Assembly (NCBI RefSeq): GCF_947500975.1
Contig: NZ_CANMUE010000001.1
Span: 248,001 to 312,000, forward strand
Reading direction: 5' to 3'
Source of the DNA: an uncultured Polaribacter sp.
GTDB taxonomy: Bacteria > Bacteroidota > Bacteroidia > Flavobacteriales > Flavobacteriaceae
DNA: 64,000 bases
The position numbers and the translations under genes are program-made. A model generated the notes under the pieces. The model did not search any database and was not told where the DNA came from. It saw nothing but the letters and a program-made list of their open reading frames with translations. Below are positions 25,391 to 34,911 of the stretch, one piece after another. The number at the start of each line of letters is the position of its first letter. Within the stretch, counting starts at the first letter, position 1.

Positions 25391-27520
25391 ATGAAAAAAA
25401 TAGGACTACTAGTTTTCTCTATGGTTTTTATAGCTACTGCATCTTTTGCACAAAGCAAAACAAAACAAGGCCATACAAATCAAAATAAATTTAGACAATT
25501 AAAACAAGAACTACCTACACCTAATGCCCGAAGAACAGCTTCTGGAGCACCTGGTAAAGATTATACTCAACAAAAAGTTGATTATGTAATGGATATTGTT
25601 TTAGATGATGATAAAGCCAAAATTACAGGGTCAGAAACTATTACATATAAAAATAATTCTTCTGATAATTTAGAATATTTATGGGTTCAACTAGATCAAA
25701 ATATGAGAGCTGCAGATTCTAAAACTCCAGATATTCAGCCAAATAAAATTTCTAAAAAGTTAAGTAAAAATAGATTTAACAGAAGCTTTCCGGAACAAGC
25801 TTTTGATGGTGGTTTTAATATTACAAGTGTAACTAATACAGATGGTAGTAAATTATCTCATACCATTAATCAAACTATGATGCGTATTAATTTACCTAAA
25901 CCATTAGCTTCTGGAGCAACATTTAAATTTAATATAGAATGGTGGTATAACATTAATAATCATAGAACTCAAGGTGGTAGATCTGGTTACGAACATTTTA
26001 CAGAAAACGGAAATAACAATTATGTAATTGCACAATTTTATCCAAGAATGTGTGTATATGATAATGTAGAAGGTTGGCAAAATGATCAATTTTGGGGAAG
26101 AAGTGAGTTTGCTTTAGAATTTGGAGATTTTAATGTAAATATAACTGTACCTGCAGATCATATGTTAGGTGCTACAGGAGTTTTACAAAACGAAAAAGAA
26201 GTTTTATCAAAAAAAGAACTTAAAAGACTAGCAACGGCAAGAAAAACGTATGATAACCCTGTTATTATTAGAACTCAAGAAGAAGCTACCAAAATTGAAA
26301 AAAGTCGTTCTAAGAAATCAAAAACATGGAAATTTATTGCTAAAAACGTAAGAGATTATGCTTTTGCTACATCAAGAAAATTTATATGGGATGCAATGGC
26401 CGTAGATATTAACGGTAAAAATGTAATGGCTTATTCTTTATACTCTAAAGAAGCAAATCCTTTATATGGAGATCATTCTACAAGAGCTGTTGCTCAAACC
26501 TTAAAAACATATTCTAAATACACTTTTGATTACCCTTATCACAAAGCAATTTCTGTTGATGGGCAAATGGGAATGGAATATCCTCAAATTTGTTTTAATC
26601 CAGGTAGACCAGATTTGCCAGATGGTGGTTATTCTGATAGAGTAAAATACAGAATGATAAAAGTTACAATTCATGAAGTTGGTCATAATTACTTTCCAAT
26701 GATTGTAAATTCTGATGAAAGACAATGGACTTGGATGGATGAAGGTTTAAACTCTTATATGGAAATGTTAGCAGAATTAGATTATGATAAAGACTTTCCA
26801 ATAACAAGAGGATATCCAAAAAATATAGTTAGATATATGGCAGGAGACCAATCTTTAATAGCACCTATAATGTCTAAAGGAGATCATGTTTATCAATTTG
26901 GAAATAATGCTTACGGTAAACCAGCAACTGCATTATGGATTTTAAGAGAAACCATAATGGGTAAAGAGTTATTTGATCATGCTTTTAAAACTTATTCTCA
27001 AAGATGGATGTTTAAACACCCAACACCAGCAGATTTTTTTAGAACTATGGAAGATGCTTCTGGTATGGACTTAGATTGGTTTTGGAGAGGATGGTTTTAC
27101 ACAACAGATGTTACCGATATTGGTATAAAAAATGTTAAAAAGTTTACAGCATCTAAAAATAATGATGGTTCTGTAAATTTTAAAGAGAACACTACAGAAG
27201 GACTAGGTTTTGGAACAAAAAAGGATAATGATTCTAAATATTATTATGAAATAACTTACAATAAACCAGGTGGATTAGTAATGCCAATTATTGTTGAATT
27301 TAGTTATAAAGATGGTACAAAAGAACGAAAAATGTATCCAGCAGAAATATGGAGATTTAATGACGATGAAATTACTAAAGTTTTTTCTTCAACAAAAGAA
27401 ATAGAAAGCATTACATTAGATCCAGACTTAGAAACAGCAGATGTAGATACCTCTAACAACAGTTGGCCGCAAGAAAAAGCTGATAAGTTTGATAAATTCA
27501 AAAATAAAATTAAAAACTAA
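25391..27520 (+). CDS. M1 family metallopeptidase, first of a tandem pair
   Basis: Exported zinc aminopeptidase-like enzyme. Residues 1-20 are a signal peptide (FIATASFAQ). The N-terminal beta-saddle domain begins near DYVMDIVLDDDKAKITGSETI. The zinc site is HEVGH at 428-432 with the third ligand Glu451 in WTWMDEGLNS. The exopeptidase substrate motif reads GQMGMEYPQ in place of the usual GxMEN. The C-terminal beta-domain ends in a Lys/Asp-rich tail. The length is 709 residues. A terminator separates it from the paralogue at 27665. Confidence 0.93.
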   Translation: MKKIGLLVFSMVFIATASFAQSKTKQGHTNQNKFRQLKQELPTPNARRTASGAPGKDYTQQKVDYVMDIVLDDDKAKITGSETITYKNNSSDNLEYLWVQLDQNMRAADSKTPDIQPNKISKKLSKNRFNRSFPEQAFDGGFNITSVTNTDGSKLSHTINQTMMRINLPKPLASGATFKFNIEWWYNINNHRTQGGRSGYEHFTENGNNNYVIAQFYPRMCVYDNVEGWQNDQFWGRSEFALEFGDFNVNITVPADHMLGATGVLQNEKEVLSKKELKRLATARKTYDNPVIIRTQEEATKIEKSRSKKSKTWKFIAKNVRDYAFATSRKFIWDAMAVDINGKNVMAYSLYSKEANPLYGDHSTRAVAQTLKTYSKYTFDYPYHKAISVDGQMGMEYPQICFNPGRPDLPDGGYSDRVKYRMIKVTIHEVGHNYFPMIVNSDERQWTWMDEGLNSYMEMLAELDYDKDFPITRGYPKNIVRYMAGDQSLIAPIMSKGDHVYQFGNNAYGKPATALWILRETIMGKELFDHAFKTYSQRWMFKHPTPADFFRTMEDASGMDLDWFWRGWFYTTDVTDIGIKNVKKFTASKNNDGSVNFKENTTEGLGFGTKKDNDSKYYYEITYNKPGGLVMPIIVEFSYKDGTKERKMYPAEIWRFNDDEITKVFSSTKEIESITLDPDLETADVDTSNNSWPQEKADKFDKFKNKIKN

Positions 27521-27542
27521 AAAATTTTATTATTTAACTTTT

Positions 27543-27575
27543 AAAAAGCAACATGAAATTCATGTTGCTTTTTTT
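27543..27575 (+). terminator. Terminator between the two M1 peptidase genes
   Basis: The stem AAAGCAACATG / CATGTTGCTTT has a five-base loop followed by a T run, starting about 23 bases beyond the first peptidase stop. Confidence 0.85.
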
Positions 27576-27664
27576 AATGATAAACATTTGTTAAAATTTT
27601 AACAATCTTTAACATTATCAATCAGATATTATTAATTTAGTGCGCATTTAAATTCAAATCAATT

Positions 27665-29878
27665 ATGAGAAAAATTATTTTATTTGTTTTTTCTTTATTC
27701 TTTGTAACTAGTGTATCATTTGCACAAAAAGAAAAAAAAGAAGAAAAGAAGACACAAAAAGGACACACAGACCAGAACAAATTCAGACAGATGAAAGATG
27801 TTATGGCAACACCAAATGATCAACACAATGCTGCTGGTGCCCCTGGTCATCAATACAGTCAACAAAAAGTTGATTATTTGATGGACATTCGTTTAGAAGA
27901 AAGTACCAACAAAATTTATGGTGATGAAAAAATAACGTACCATAATAACTCTAAAGATCATTTAGAATATTTATGGGTACAATTAGATCAAAACATGAGA
28001 GCAGATGATTCTCAAACTCCTTTAGCAAAATCAAATGGCGCTTCTGCATTTTTAACTCCTAATAAATTTAAGAGTACTTATATGAAAGAAGGAAAAGGTT
28101 TTGGTTTTAATATTGAAAAAGTTGAAAGTAACGGTGCTCCATTATCTCATACAATCAATAAAACAATGATGCGCATTAATTTGCCAAATGCTTTAGCTCC
28201 TGGTGAAATCTTTAATTTTAGAATTAAATGGAATTATAAAATTAATGACATTAATAAAGATGGTGGACGTTCTGGTTTAGAAACTTTTCCTGACGGGAAC
28301 AACAACTATACAATTGCACAGTTTTATCCAAGATTAGCTGTTTACAATAATGTAGAAGGATGGCAAAATATGCAGTTCTGGGGACGTAGTGAATTTGCTT
28401 TAGAATTTGGAGATTTTGAAGTAAACCTAACTGTACCAGAAGATCATATTGTTGAAGCTACTGGTTCTTTACAAAATGAAAAAGAAGTGCTAACAAAAGA
28501 ACAACGTAAGCGTTTTGAAAAAGCTAGAAAATCATTTGATAATCCAGTTATGATCGTTACTCAAGCTGAGGCTGAAAAAACAGAAAAAGGTCGTGCAACA
28601 GGTACAAAAACTTGGAAATTTAAAGCTAAAAATGTAAGAGATTATGCTTTTGCAACATCAAGAAAATACATTTGGGATGCAATGGCTGTAAATGTTAATG
28701 GAAATACTATAATGGCAACTTCATTATATCCAAAAGAAGGAAATCCTTTATGGGAAGAGCATTCTACAAGAGCAATTGCCACTACTTTAATTGAATATTC
28801 TAAATTAACTTTCGATTATCCTTATCCTAAAGCAGTTTCTGTACATTCTGAAAGACAAGGAATGGAATATCCAATGATTTGTTTCAATTTTGGTCGTCCT
28901 AATGCAGATGGAACTTATTCTGACAGAACTAAAAAAGGAATGATAGGGGTAATTATTCATGAAGTGGGACACAACTTTTTTCCAATGATAGTAAATTCTG
29001 ATGAAAGACAATGGACTTGGATGGATGAAGGTTTAAACTCTTTTGTTGAAATTTTAGCCGAAGATGTTTATGATGCTGAATTATTTGCTTCTAATCCTGC
29101 AAAAGACATTACAAGATATATGGGAGGAAATCAAGATAATATTTCTCCAATAATGTCTCAAGGAGATTATGTTAAACAATTTGGACCAAACGCTTATTCT
29201 AAACCAGCAGCTGGTTTATATATTTTAAGAAAAACAATTATGGGACCAGAGTTATTTGATCATGCATTTAGAACGTATTCTAAACGTTGGATGTTTAAAC
29301 ACCCAACTCCTGAGGATTTCTTTAGATCTATGCAAGATGCATCTGGTATGGACTTAGATTGGTTTTTTAGAGGTTGGTTTTACACAACTGATGTTACAGA
29401 TATAGGAATAAAAGAAGTAAAACCTTTGTATTTAACAGATAAGCAAGGTGAAAGAATAAAAAATATTATTAAAACTAATCCTAGAGCAAAAACTTATTTA
29501 GAAGGTTTAGGAGATTTAGTTTATATCACAGACAAAAAAGAAGATGCTAAACCTAGCGCTATGGATAAATATGTAAACGGAAAAGAAGTTCCTGCATATA
29601 TCTATTCAGTTGAGTTTGAAAAGCCTGGAGGGTTAGTTATGCCATTAATAGTTGAATTAACTTATGCAGATGGTACAACAGAAAAACAAACTTTTCCTGC
29701 ACAAATTTGGATGAAAGATGATACTACTGCAAAAAGAGTTTTTGCTTCTACTCAAGAAATCACAAAAATTACAGTAGACCCAGAGTTTGAAACTGCAGAT
29801 GTTGATACATCTAATAATAGTTGGCCAAAACCTGAAACAGATAAATTTGATAAATTTAAAGAAAAAGTAAAAGAGTAA
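27665..29878 (+). CDS. M1 family metallopeptidase, second of a tandem pair
   Basis: Paralogue of the previous gene with the same architecture. The signal peptide ends TSVSFAQ, followed by a Lys/Glu-rich stretch (KEKKEEKKTQKG). The beta-saddle domain comes next, then the zinc motif HEVGH at 432-436 with Glu455. GMEYPMICFNFG is the substrate motif. A longer insertion near residues 590-640 (YLTDKQGERIKNIIKTNP and the following lysine-rich part) distinguishes it from the first copy. It has 737 residues and its own terminator, so the two are probably transcribed separately despite the tandem layout. Confidence 0.93.
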   Translation: MRKIILFVFSLFFVTSVSFAQKEKKEEKKTQKGHTDQNKFRQMKDVMATPNDQHNAAGAPGHQYSQQKVDYLMDIRLEESTNKIYGDEKITYHNNSKDHLEYLWVQLDQNMRADDSQTPLAKSNGASAFLTPNKFKSTYMKEGKGFGFNIEKVESNGAPLSHTINKTMMRINLPNALAPGEIFNFRIKWNYKINDINKDGGRSGLETFPDGNNNYTIAQFYPRLAVYNNVEGWQNMQFWGRSEFALEFGDFEVNLTVPEDHIVEATGSLQNEKEVLTKEQRKRFEKARKSFDNPVMIVTQAEAEKTEKGRATGTKTWKFKAKNVRDYAFATSRKYIWDAMAVNVNGNTIMATSLYPKEGNPLWEEHSTRAIATTLIEYSKLTFDYPYPKAVSVHSERQGMEYPMICFNFGRPNADGTYSDRTKKGMIGVIIHEVGHNFFPMIVNSDERQWTWMDEGLNSFVEILAEDVYDAELFASNPAKDITRYMGGNQDNISPIMSQGDYVKQFGPNAYSKPAAGLYILRKTIMGPELFDHAFRTYSKRWMFKHPTPEDFFRSMQDASGMDLDWFFRGWFYTTDVTDIGIKEVKPLYLTDKQGERIKNIIKTNPRAKTYLEGLGDLVYITDKKEDAKPSAMDKYVNGKEVPAYIYSVEFEKPGGLVMPLIVELTYADGTTEKQTFPAQIWMKDDTTAKRVFASTQEITKITVDPEFETADVDTSNNSWPKPETDKFDKFKEKVKE

Positions 29879-29897
29879 TTTCTTTTTCTATTAGTAT

Positions 29898-29927
29898 AAA
29901 AAAACCTCGAAAATTCGAGGTTTTTTT
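29898..29927 (+). terminator. Terminator after the second M1 peptidase
   Basis: The stem AAAAAAACCTCGA / TCGAGGTTTTTTT has a short AAAT loop. The runs on both sides suit a bidirectional terminator between this gene and the convergent acyltransferase. Confidence 0.88.
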
Positions 29928-29947
29928 ATACTATAAATTTTATATTT

Positions 29948-30772
29948 TTACTTAGTTGAATTCCAAAACTCTCTTTTTTTATTAAGAGCTTCTTCAGATT
30001 TAATATATTCTTCTGCTTCACTAGGAGAAAGAACTTTTAAAAATGATGGATGTTGTTCAATAGCAAATTCAATTTTAGTAACGATATCAGCAATTTCTTC
30101 ATTTTCATAATCGATTTCTAATGGTTCTTTAATTACCATAGATTGCAAAACATTTTTCCTTTTAATACTTAAGCCTTTTTTATCAAAAGAACGCCTAAAA
30201 CCATCAATTACAACTGGTACAACTACTGGTTTAAATGTTTTTATAATATGGGCAGTTCCTCTTCTAATAGGTTTGAAAGGAGTTGTAGTTCCTTGTGGGA
30301 AAGTAACAACCCAACCATCATTTATGGCTTTACCAATATTTGAAATATCAGAATTTTTAACTTGTCTATTTACATCCTTACCTTTGCTTCTCCATGTTCT
30401 ATCAATAGAAACAGAACCTGCATAAGCAAATAGTTTTGGTAAAATTCCAGAACGCATTGTTTCACCAGCAGCAACAAAATAAAAATTTAATTTTGGTTGC
30501 CATATATATCCAATGTTTTTAATAGAATCATCTCTACCTTTTAATGATGCATTAAAAACATGAAACATTGCAGCAACATCTGCAAAGTAAGTTTGATGAT
30601 TAGAAATAAATAATACATTTCTTTCAGGTAAATCTCTTAATATTTGAGAACCTTCTATTTGAAGGTTATTAAACTTACGATATCTACCGTGTGAAATAAC
30701 ACCAAACAAACGAATGATCCATTTTTTTATGAATAAATAATGTCCAAAAGGATTCCTTTTAAATAAAGGCAT
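29948..30772 (-). CDS. PlsC-like 1-acyl-glycerol-3-phosphate acyltransferase
   Basis: Membrane-associated acyltransferase of phospholipid synthesis that adds an acyl chain to lysophosphatidate or a similar acceptor. The catalytic block reads ISNHQTYFADVAAMF, with His59 and Asp65. That is one residue longer than the canonical HX4D spacing. The acceptor-binding block is FPQGTTTPFKPIRRGTAHI, a variant of FPEGT. PVVIDGFRRSFDKKG is the fourth block. A hydrophobic N-terminal segment is present. The length is 274 residues. The family is clear; the exact acceptor lipid is not. Confidence 0.85.
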   Translation of the reverse strand: MPLFKRNPFGHYLFIKKWIIRLFGVISHGRYRKFNNLQIEGSQILRDLPERNVLFISNHQTYFADVAAMFHVFNASLKGRDDSIKNIGYIWQPKLNFYFVAAGETMRSGILPKLFAYAGSVSIDRTWRSKGKDVNRQVKNSDISNIGKAINDGWVVTFPQGTTTPFKPIRRGTAHIIKTFKPVVVPVVIDGFRRSFDKKGLSIKRKNVLQSMVIKEPLEIDYENEEIADIVTKIEFAIEQHPSFLKVLSPSEAEEYIKSEEALNKKREFWNSTK

Positions 30773-30824
30773 TTAGTTATTTTTATAGTTGAACTGCAAA
30801 ATTACAAAACAAATTAAAAAGAAA

Positions 30825-31451
30825 CTATTTTAATAGTTCCCTTATTTCTGATAACATCATAGCAGTTGCTCCCCAAACAATGTGCTCTTTAAACTTAAAA
30901 CATGGTACATCTGTTTTATCCATGTATGAAGTTTTCATAGAAACCATTGCTAAACTAGTATCATTTAGTAATTCAGATAATTTAGTTTCTATAGCAATAT
31001 CTACTTCGTTATTCAGTTTTAAAACTGGCGTTTGATCAATAAAACCTATAAAAGGCGTAACTAAAAAATTACTTGGCGGAATATAAACATCTGTTAGTTC
31101 TCTAATTATTTTTATTAGACTAGCTTCTACTCCAACTTCTTCTTCCGTTTCTCTTAAAGCAGTTTGTTTAAGGTCTAAATCAGAATTTTCTGATTTTCCA
31201 CCAGGAAAACTAATTTGTGCAGAATGCGTGCCTTTGTAGCTTGCCCTTTTTGTTAATAAAAAACAAGTTTCATCATTTTTATTAGGATAAAATAACACTA
31301 AAACAGCGGCTTCTCTGGGATTATTTGCCATTATTTTATCAGCATCATATTTTAACCGAAGTTTAGGCGCCATTTTAAACTGCGCATCTAAACCTCCTAA
31401 CTGCTGTTTTTTAAAAAAATTAATTTTTTGAATAAAGTCTTTAAAATTCAT
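30825..31451 (-). CDS. NUDIX CoA pyrophosphatase
   Basis: Hydrolyses coenzyme A and its derivatives to phosphopantetheine and 3',5'-ADP. The CoA-pyrophosphatase motif LLTKRASYKGTHSAQISFPGG directly precedes the Nudix box (the two together cover about residues 73-118). The box core is TALRETEEEVGV. I prefer ATG 31451, which starts MNFKDFIQKI as in homologues I recall, giving 208 residues. An in-frame ATG at 31478 would add nine residues. Confidence 0.9.
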   Translation of the reverse strand: MNFKDFIQKINFFKKQQLGGLDAQFKMAPKLRLKYDADKIMANNPREAAVLVLFYPNKNDETCFLLTKRASYKGTHSAQISFPGGKSENSDLDLKQTALRETEEEVGVEASLIKIIRELTDVYIPPSNFLVTPFIGFIDQTPVLKLNNEVDIAIETKLSELLNDTSLAMVSMKTSYMDKTDVPCFKFKEHIVWGATAMMLSEIRELLK

Positions 31452-31545
31452 TTTTGAATAGTTACTTTTAACAAACATATGATTTTCTATACTAAAACTT
31501 TATTCTTTGGCAAGAATTTTGATTTTGTAGAAAGTAAATAAAATT

Positions 31546-31827
31546 ATGAATAAAAAATATGTAAAATTAGGAATTAGTATTCTTCTAGACCTTTTAGGCT
31601 TTTTTACAATCATTCCTATTGATATAGTTTGGGCTCCAATATCTGGTTATATTATGACCAAAATGTATAAAGGAAATGAAGGTAAAATTGCAGGTGTTGT
31701 TAGTTTTTTAGAAGAAATTATTCCATTTTCTGATGTAATTCCTACTTTTACTATTATGTGGTTTTATACCTATGTATTTAGTAAAAAGGATAAACATGAT
31801 AAGAAATCTACAACTATTAAAGTTTAG
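31546..31827 (+). CDS. Small membrane protein of unknown function
   Basis: The protein has 93 residues with two hydrophobic stretches (about 7-37 and 62-80) around a GNEGKIAGVVSFLEEIIPFSDVIPTF centre. A conserved-looking IDIVWAPISGYIMTKMYKG segment follows the first helix, and a basic tail ends the protein. I know no domain name; similar proteins seem to occur in other Flavobacteriaceae. Its last four bases overlap the end of the convergent DUF6787-like gene. It is a real gene by frame and codon use, but no function can be given. Confidence 0.7.
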   Translation: MNKKYVKLGISILLDLLGFFTIIPIDIVWAPISGYIMTKMYKGNEGKIAGVVSFLEEIIPFSDVIPTFTIMWFYTYVFSKKDKHDKKSTTIKV

Positions 31828-32135
31828 CTCTTTTCTTTAAATAAAAACCCTAAACCTATCCTACTTAAAAACTTTTTTTCGAAAGCCCAAAAGAATTTAA
31901 ATTGCCCAAATAACCAGCCTACTATTGGTAAAGTTACTTGATAAATTGGAAAAATAATTAAAATTCTTAATGGCCAATATATCCATCCAGAAAGTGATTC
32001 TGGATATAATCCTAAAAAATTACATACAGGTTTTGCAACCCAAGCAGCAAAAGAACCATTAATTGCAAAAGCTATAAAGATTGCAATAACAGACCAATTA
32101 TTTTCTATTCCCCAACGTTGTTTTAATTTTTCCAT
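31824..32135 (-). CDS. DUF6787-like membrane protein
   Basis: The protein has 103 residues with two or three hydrophobic helices. The conserved features are an N-terminal KLKQRWGIENNWSVIAIFI, then GWIYWPLRILIIFPIYQ and VGWLFGQFKFFWAFEKKFL. This matches what I remember as DUF6787 of Bacteroidota. It lies four bases after lgt on the same strand and is probably in its operon. Function unknown. Confidence 0.7.
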   Translation of the reverse strand: MEKLKQRWGIENNWSVIAIFIAFAINGSFAAWVAKPVCNFLGLYPESLSGWIYWPLRILIIFPIYQVTLPIVGWLFGQFKFFWAFEKKFLSRIGLGFLFKEKS

Positions 32136-32139
32136 TATT

Positions 32140-32994
32140 TTACTCCGATTTTGATGTTTTTCTAAACATTAACCAAATACCTATTAAAACTAAAGGAATA
32201 CTTAAAACTTGACCTGTATTTAAAGAGTTAAAAACCCAATCTTCTCTGCCATCAACTTGTGCTTCTTTTAAAAATTCTATGAAAAAACGTAAAGACCAAA
32301 GTACAGCCATAAACAAACCGAATAAAAACCCAGTTTGGTGTTTTTTATTGGTTTTCCAATATAAAAACCACATTATAAAAAACAAAATTAAATAACTAAA
32401 TGCTTCAAATAATTGAGTTGGATACCTTGCAAAATCTTCACCATTATTTATAAAGATAACTCCAAAATCGCTTTTAGTAGGCTTACCAACAATTTCAGAA
32501 TTCATAAAATTTCCTGTTCTTATAAAAAAACCGGCTAAAGCAACCATAATTGCTAATCTATCTAAAATAAACAACCAAGGCTTTTGTAAATGTTTTTTTG
32601 CATAAAAATACATTGCCAAAATAATTGATATTGCTGCTCCATGACTCGCAAAACCCGTATAACCAGTAAATTTCCAACCATCAATAAAACCAAATAAAGT
32701 GTCCTTTTCGCTTTCTTTTATTGGCAAAAATATTTCTATTATATGGTTTTGGTAATAATCCCAACTATAAAAGAACACATCTCCAAAACGCATTCCAATT
32801 AGCATAGATGCAAATGTGTACATAAATAATGTATCTAATTTTTCTTCAGGAATTTTATCTTCAATATATATTTTTTTCATTAAATATAGTCCCAACAAAA
32901 AAGCTAAAACAAACATTAAACTATACCAACGTACTATAAAAAAGCCTAAATCTATTCCTAATGAAGGATCCCACTCTATTGCTAAAAAACTCAT
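32140..32994 (-). CDS. lgt: Prolipoprotein diacylglyceryl transferase
   Basis: Attaches diacylglycerol to the lipobox cysteine of prolipoproteins at the inner membrane. The Lgt signature appears as FFIRTGNFMNSEIVGKPT (about residues 161-178). The essential His lies in GFASHGAAISI, and about seven membrane helices are visible. The C-terminal RFFIEFLKEAQ and LNTGQVLSIPLVLIG segments are typical. The length of 284 residues is normal. Downstream it is followed by a DUF6787-like gene; upstream, the gap to yidD holds a palindromic repeat. Confidence 0.97.
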   Translation of the reverse strand: MSFLAIEWDPSLGIDLGFFIVRWYSLMFVLAFLLGLYLMKKIYIEDKIPEEKLDTLFMYTFASMLIGMRFGDVFFYSWDYYQNHIIEIFLPIKESEKDTLFGFIDGWKFTGYTGFASHGAAISIILAMYFYAKKHLQKPWLFILDRLAIMVALAGFFIRTGNFMNSEIVGKPTKSDFGVIFINNGEDFARYPTQLFEAFSYLILFFIMWFLYWKTNKKHQTGFLFGLFMAVLWSLRFFIEFLKEAQVDGREDWVFNSLNTGQVLSIPLVLIGIWLMFRKTSKSE

Positions 32995-33013
32995 ATTTTA
33001 TATCTTATTTTTT

Positions 33014-33081
33014 GTCATTTAAAATAATGAAGCAATCTCTTTTTTAAAACAGATTGTTTCGTCATTTTTTCTCATAATGAC
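33014..33081. repeat. Palindromic interspersed repeat, copy 1 (intergenic)
   Basis: The left end reads GTCATT...GAAGCAATCT and the right end AGATTGTTTCGTC...AATGAC, imperfectly self-complementary over 68 bases around a T/A-rich centre. This is the same consensus as the element inside purL at 46179-46250 and belongs to a palindromic repeat type common in Bacteroidota. It fills most of the lgt-yidD gap and could fold in RNA from either strand. Confidence 0.75.
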
Positions 33082-33085
33082 GTTT

Positions 33086-33319
33086 TTACTCTTTTTTTTC
33101 CGGAACTGGATCATAACCACTACCACCCCAAGGATGACAACTAAATATTCTCTTTAATGATAACCATCCACCTGTAAATAAACCATGTTTTTGCAAAGCT
33201 TCAATTGTGTAATGAGAACAAGTTGGGCTAAATCTACAAGTTGCTGGTGTAAATGGTGATATTGCAGTTTGATAAAAACGAACTAACAATATAAATGGAT
33301 ATGAAACTATTTTTTTCAA
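33086..33319 (-). CDS. yidD: Membrane protein insertion efficiency factor YidD
   Basis: Small protein that assists YidC-dependent membrane insertion. The 77 residues contain the family core [21 protein letters not shown], then [11 protein letters not shown] and the C-terminal [17 protein letters not shown]. All conserved cysteines are present. It starts one base after the cysS stop codon, so the two are translationally coupled. Confidence 0.96.
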   Translation of the reverse strand: MKKIVSYPFILLVRFYQTAISPFTPATCRFSPTCSHYTIEALQKHGLFTGGWLSLKRIFSCHPWGGSGYDPVPEKKE

Positions 33320-33320
33320 T

Positions 33321-34799
33321 TTAATTCATTGAAAAAGTTGTGCCTTCTTTCCCGTCTTTTAATTGAATACCTAATTCAATTAATTCATCTCTAATTTGAT
33401 CTGACAATGCCCAGTCTTTATTTTCTCTTGCTTCCTTTCTTAATTTAATTAACAACTCTACTACTCCATTTATTTTTTCTGAATTGTCTTGCGAATTTTC
33501 ATTTATCAAACCTAAAACATCAAAAACAAAAGCGTTTATTGTTGCTTTAAATTCTGATAAATCTTCAGAAGTTAAACTCGCTTTTTGCTCTTTTATTAAG
33601 TTAATCACTTTTACAGCTTCAAATAAATGTGCAATTAAAATTGGTGTATTTAAATCATCATTCATTGCAGCATAACAATCTTTTTTCCAATTTTGAACAT
33701 CAAATGTAGATGTTTTACTAGCTTCAATTTTATCTAAGAAGTTAAACGCTTCCATTAATTTAGCATGTCCTTTTTCTGAAGCTTCTAATGCTTCTCCTGA
33801 AAAATCTAAAATACTTCTATAATTGGCTTGCATATTAAAGAAACGAACAACACTTGCAGAAAATGCTTTTGGTAAAATTGTATTTTCTCCTGTTAAAATT
33901 TCGTTTGGTAAAATGTAGTTTCCTGTAGATTTTGCCATTCTTTGACCATTTAAAGAAAGCATATTGGTATGCATCCAATAATTTACAGGTGTAACACCAC
34001 TACATGTTTTAGATTGTGCAATTTCACATTCATGATGAGGAAATTTTAAATCCATTCCACCTCCATGTATGTCAAAACTTTCGCCTAAATATTTTGTACT
34101 CATTACAGAACATTCTAAATGCCAACCAGGAAAACCATCACTCCAAGGAGAAGGCCAACGCATAATATGACGTTCATCTGCTTTTTTCCAAAGTGCAAAA
34201 TCTTGTGGATTTTTCTTGTCTGATTGTCCGTCTAAAGTTCTTGTGTTATGTATTAAGTCTTCAACTTTTCTTCCAGAAAGAATTCCGTAATTTTCTTTTT
34301 TATTGTATTCGTGTACATCAAAATACACAGAACCATTTACTTCATAAGCAAAACCTTTTTCTATGATTTCTTTAATCATTTCTATTTGTTCAACAATATG
34401 ACCTGTAGCTGTGGGCTCTATACTTGGTGGTAAAAAGTTGTAGTTTTTTAGTACTTCATGAAAATCTACAGTGTAACGTTGTACAACTTCCATTGGCTCA
34501 ATTTGTTCTAAACGAGCTTTCTTGGCAATTTTATCTTCACCTTGTTCAGCATCGTTTTCTAAATGACCAGCATCTGTAATATTACGTACATAACGTACTT
34601 TATATCCCAAATGTAACAAATACCTGTACATAACATCAAAAAACATAAAAGTTCTTACATTCCCTAAATGTGCATTGCTATACACAGTTGGCCCACAAAC
34701 ATACATACCTACATATCCGTCTGTTATGGGTTTAAAATCCTCTTTCTGTTTGGTTAGAGAATTGTATATTTTAAGTTGATTTTCTTTGTATAATTCCAT
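33321..34799 (-). CDS. cysS: Cysteine--tRNA ligase
   Basis: Class I aminoacyl-tRNA synthetase that charges tRNA-Cys. The HIGH motif appears as AHLGNVRTF (HLGN at 44-47) after CGPTVY with zinc ligand Cys35. Further zinc-site residues lie in HLECSVMS and [12 protein letters not shown]. The KMSKS loop reads RMAKSTGN. The C-terminal helical anticodon-binding region is complete at 492 residues. The 112 bases upstream separate it from the sigma-factor operon. Confidence 0.98.
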   Translation of the reverse strand: MELYKENQLKIYNSLTKQKEDFKPITDGYVGMYVCGPTVYSNAHLGNVRTFMFFDVMYRYLLHLGYKVRYVRNITDAGHLENDAEQGEDKIAKKARLEQIEPMEVVQRYTVDFHEVLKNYNFLPPSIEPTATGHIVEQIEMIKEIIEKGFAYEVNGSVYFDVHEYNKKENYGILSGRKVEDLIHNTRTLDGQSDKKNPQDFALWKKADERHIMRWPSPWSDGFPGWHLECSVMSTKYLGESFDIHGGGMDLKFPHHECEIAQSKTCSGVTPVNYWMHTNMLSLNGQRMAKSTGNYILPNEILTGENTILPKAFSASVVRFFNMQANYRSILDFSGEALEASEKGHAKLMEAFNFLDKIEASKTSTFDVQNWKKDCYAAMNDDLNTPILIAHLFEAVKVINLIKEQKASLTSEDLSEFKATINAFVFDVLGLINENSQDNSEKINGVVELLIKLRKEARENKDWALSDQIRDELIELGIQLKDGKEGTTFSMN

Positions 34800-34911
34800 T
34801 AAAAAAGTAACTATTTACAGAGGCTAAATATAGGTACTTTAAAGAGAATAGCGAAATGGAATTTGTTAGAAGTTTGGTAAAAGATAAAAGTAGTTTTTTT
34901 ATCAATAATTA

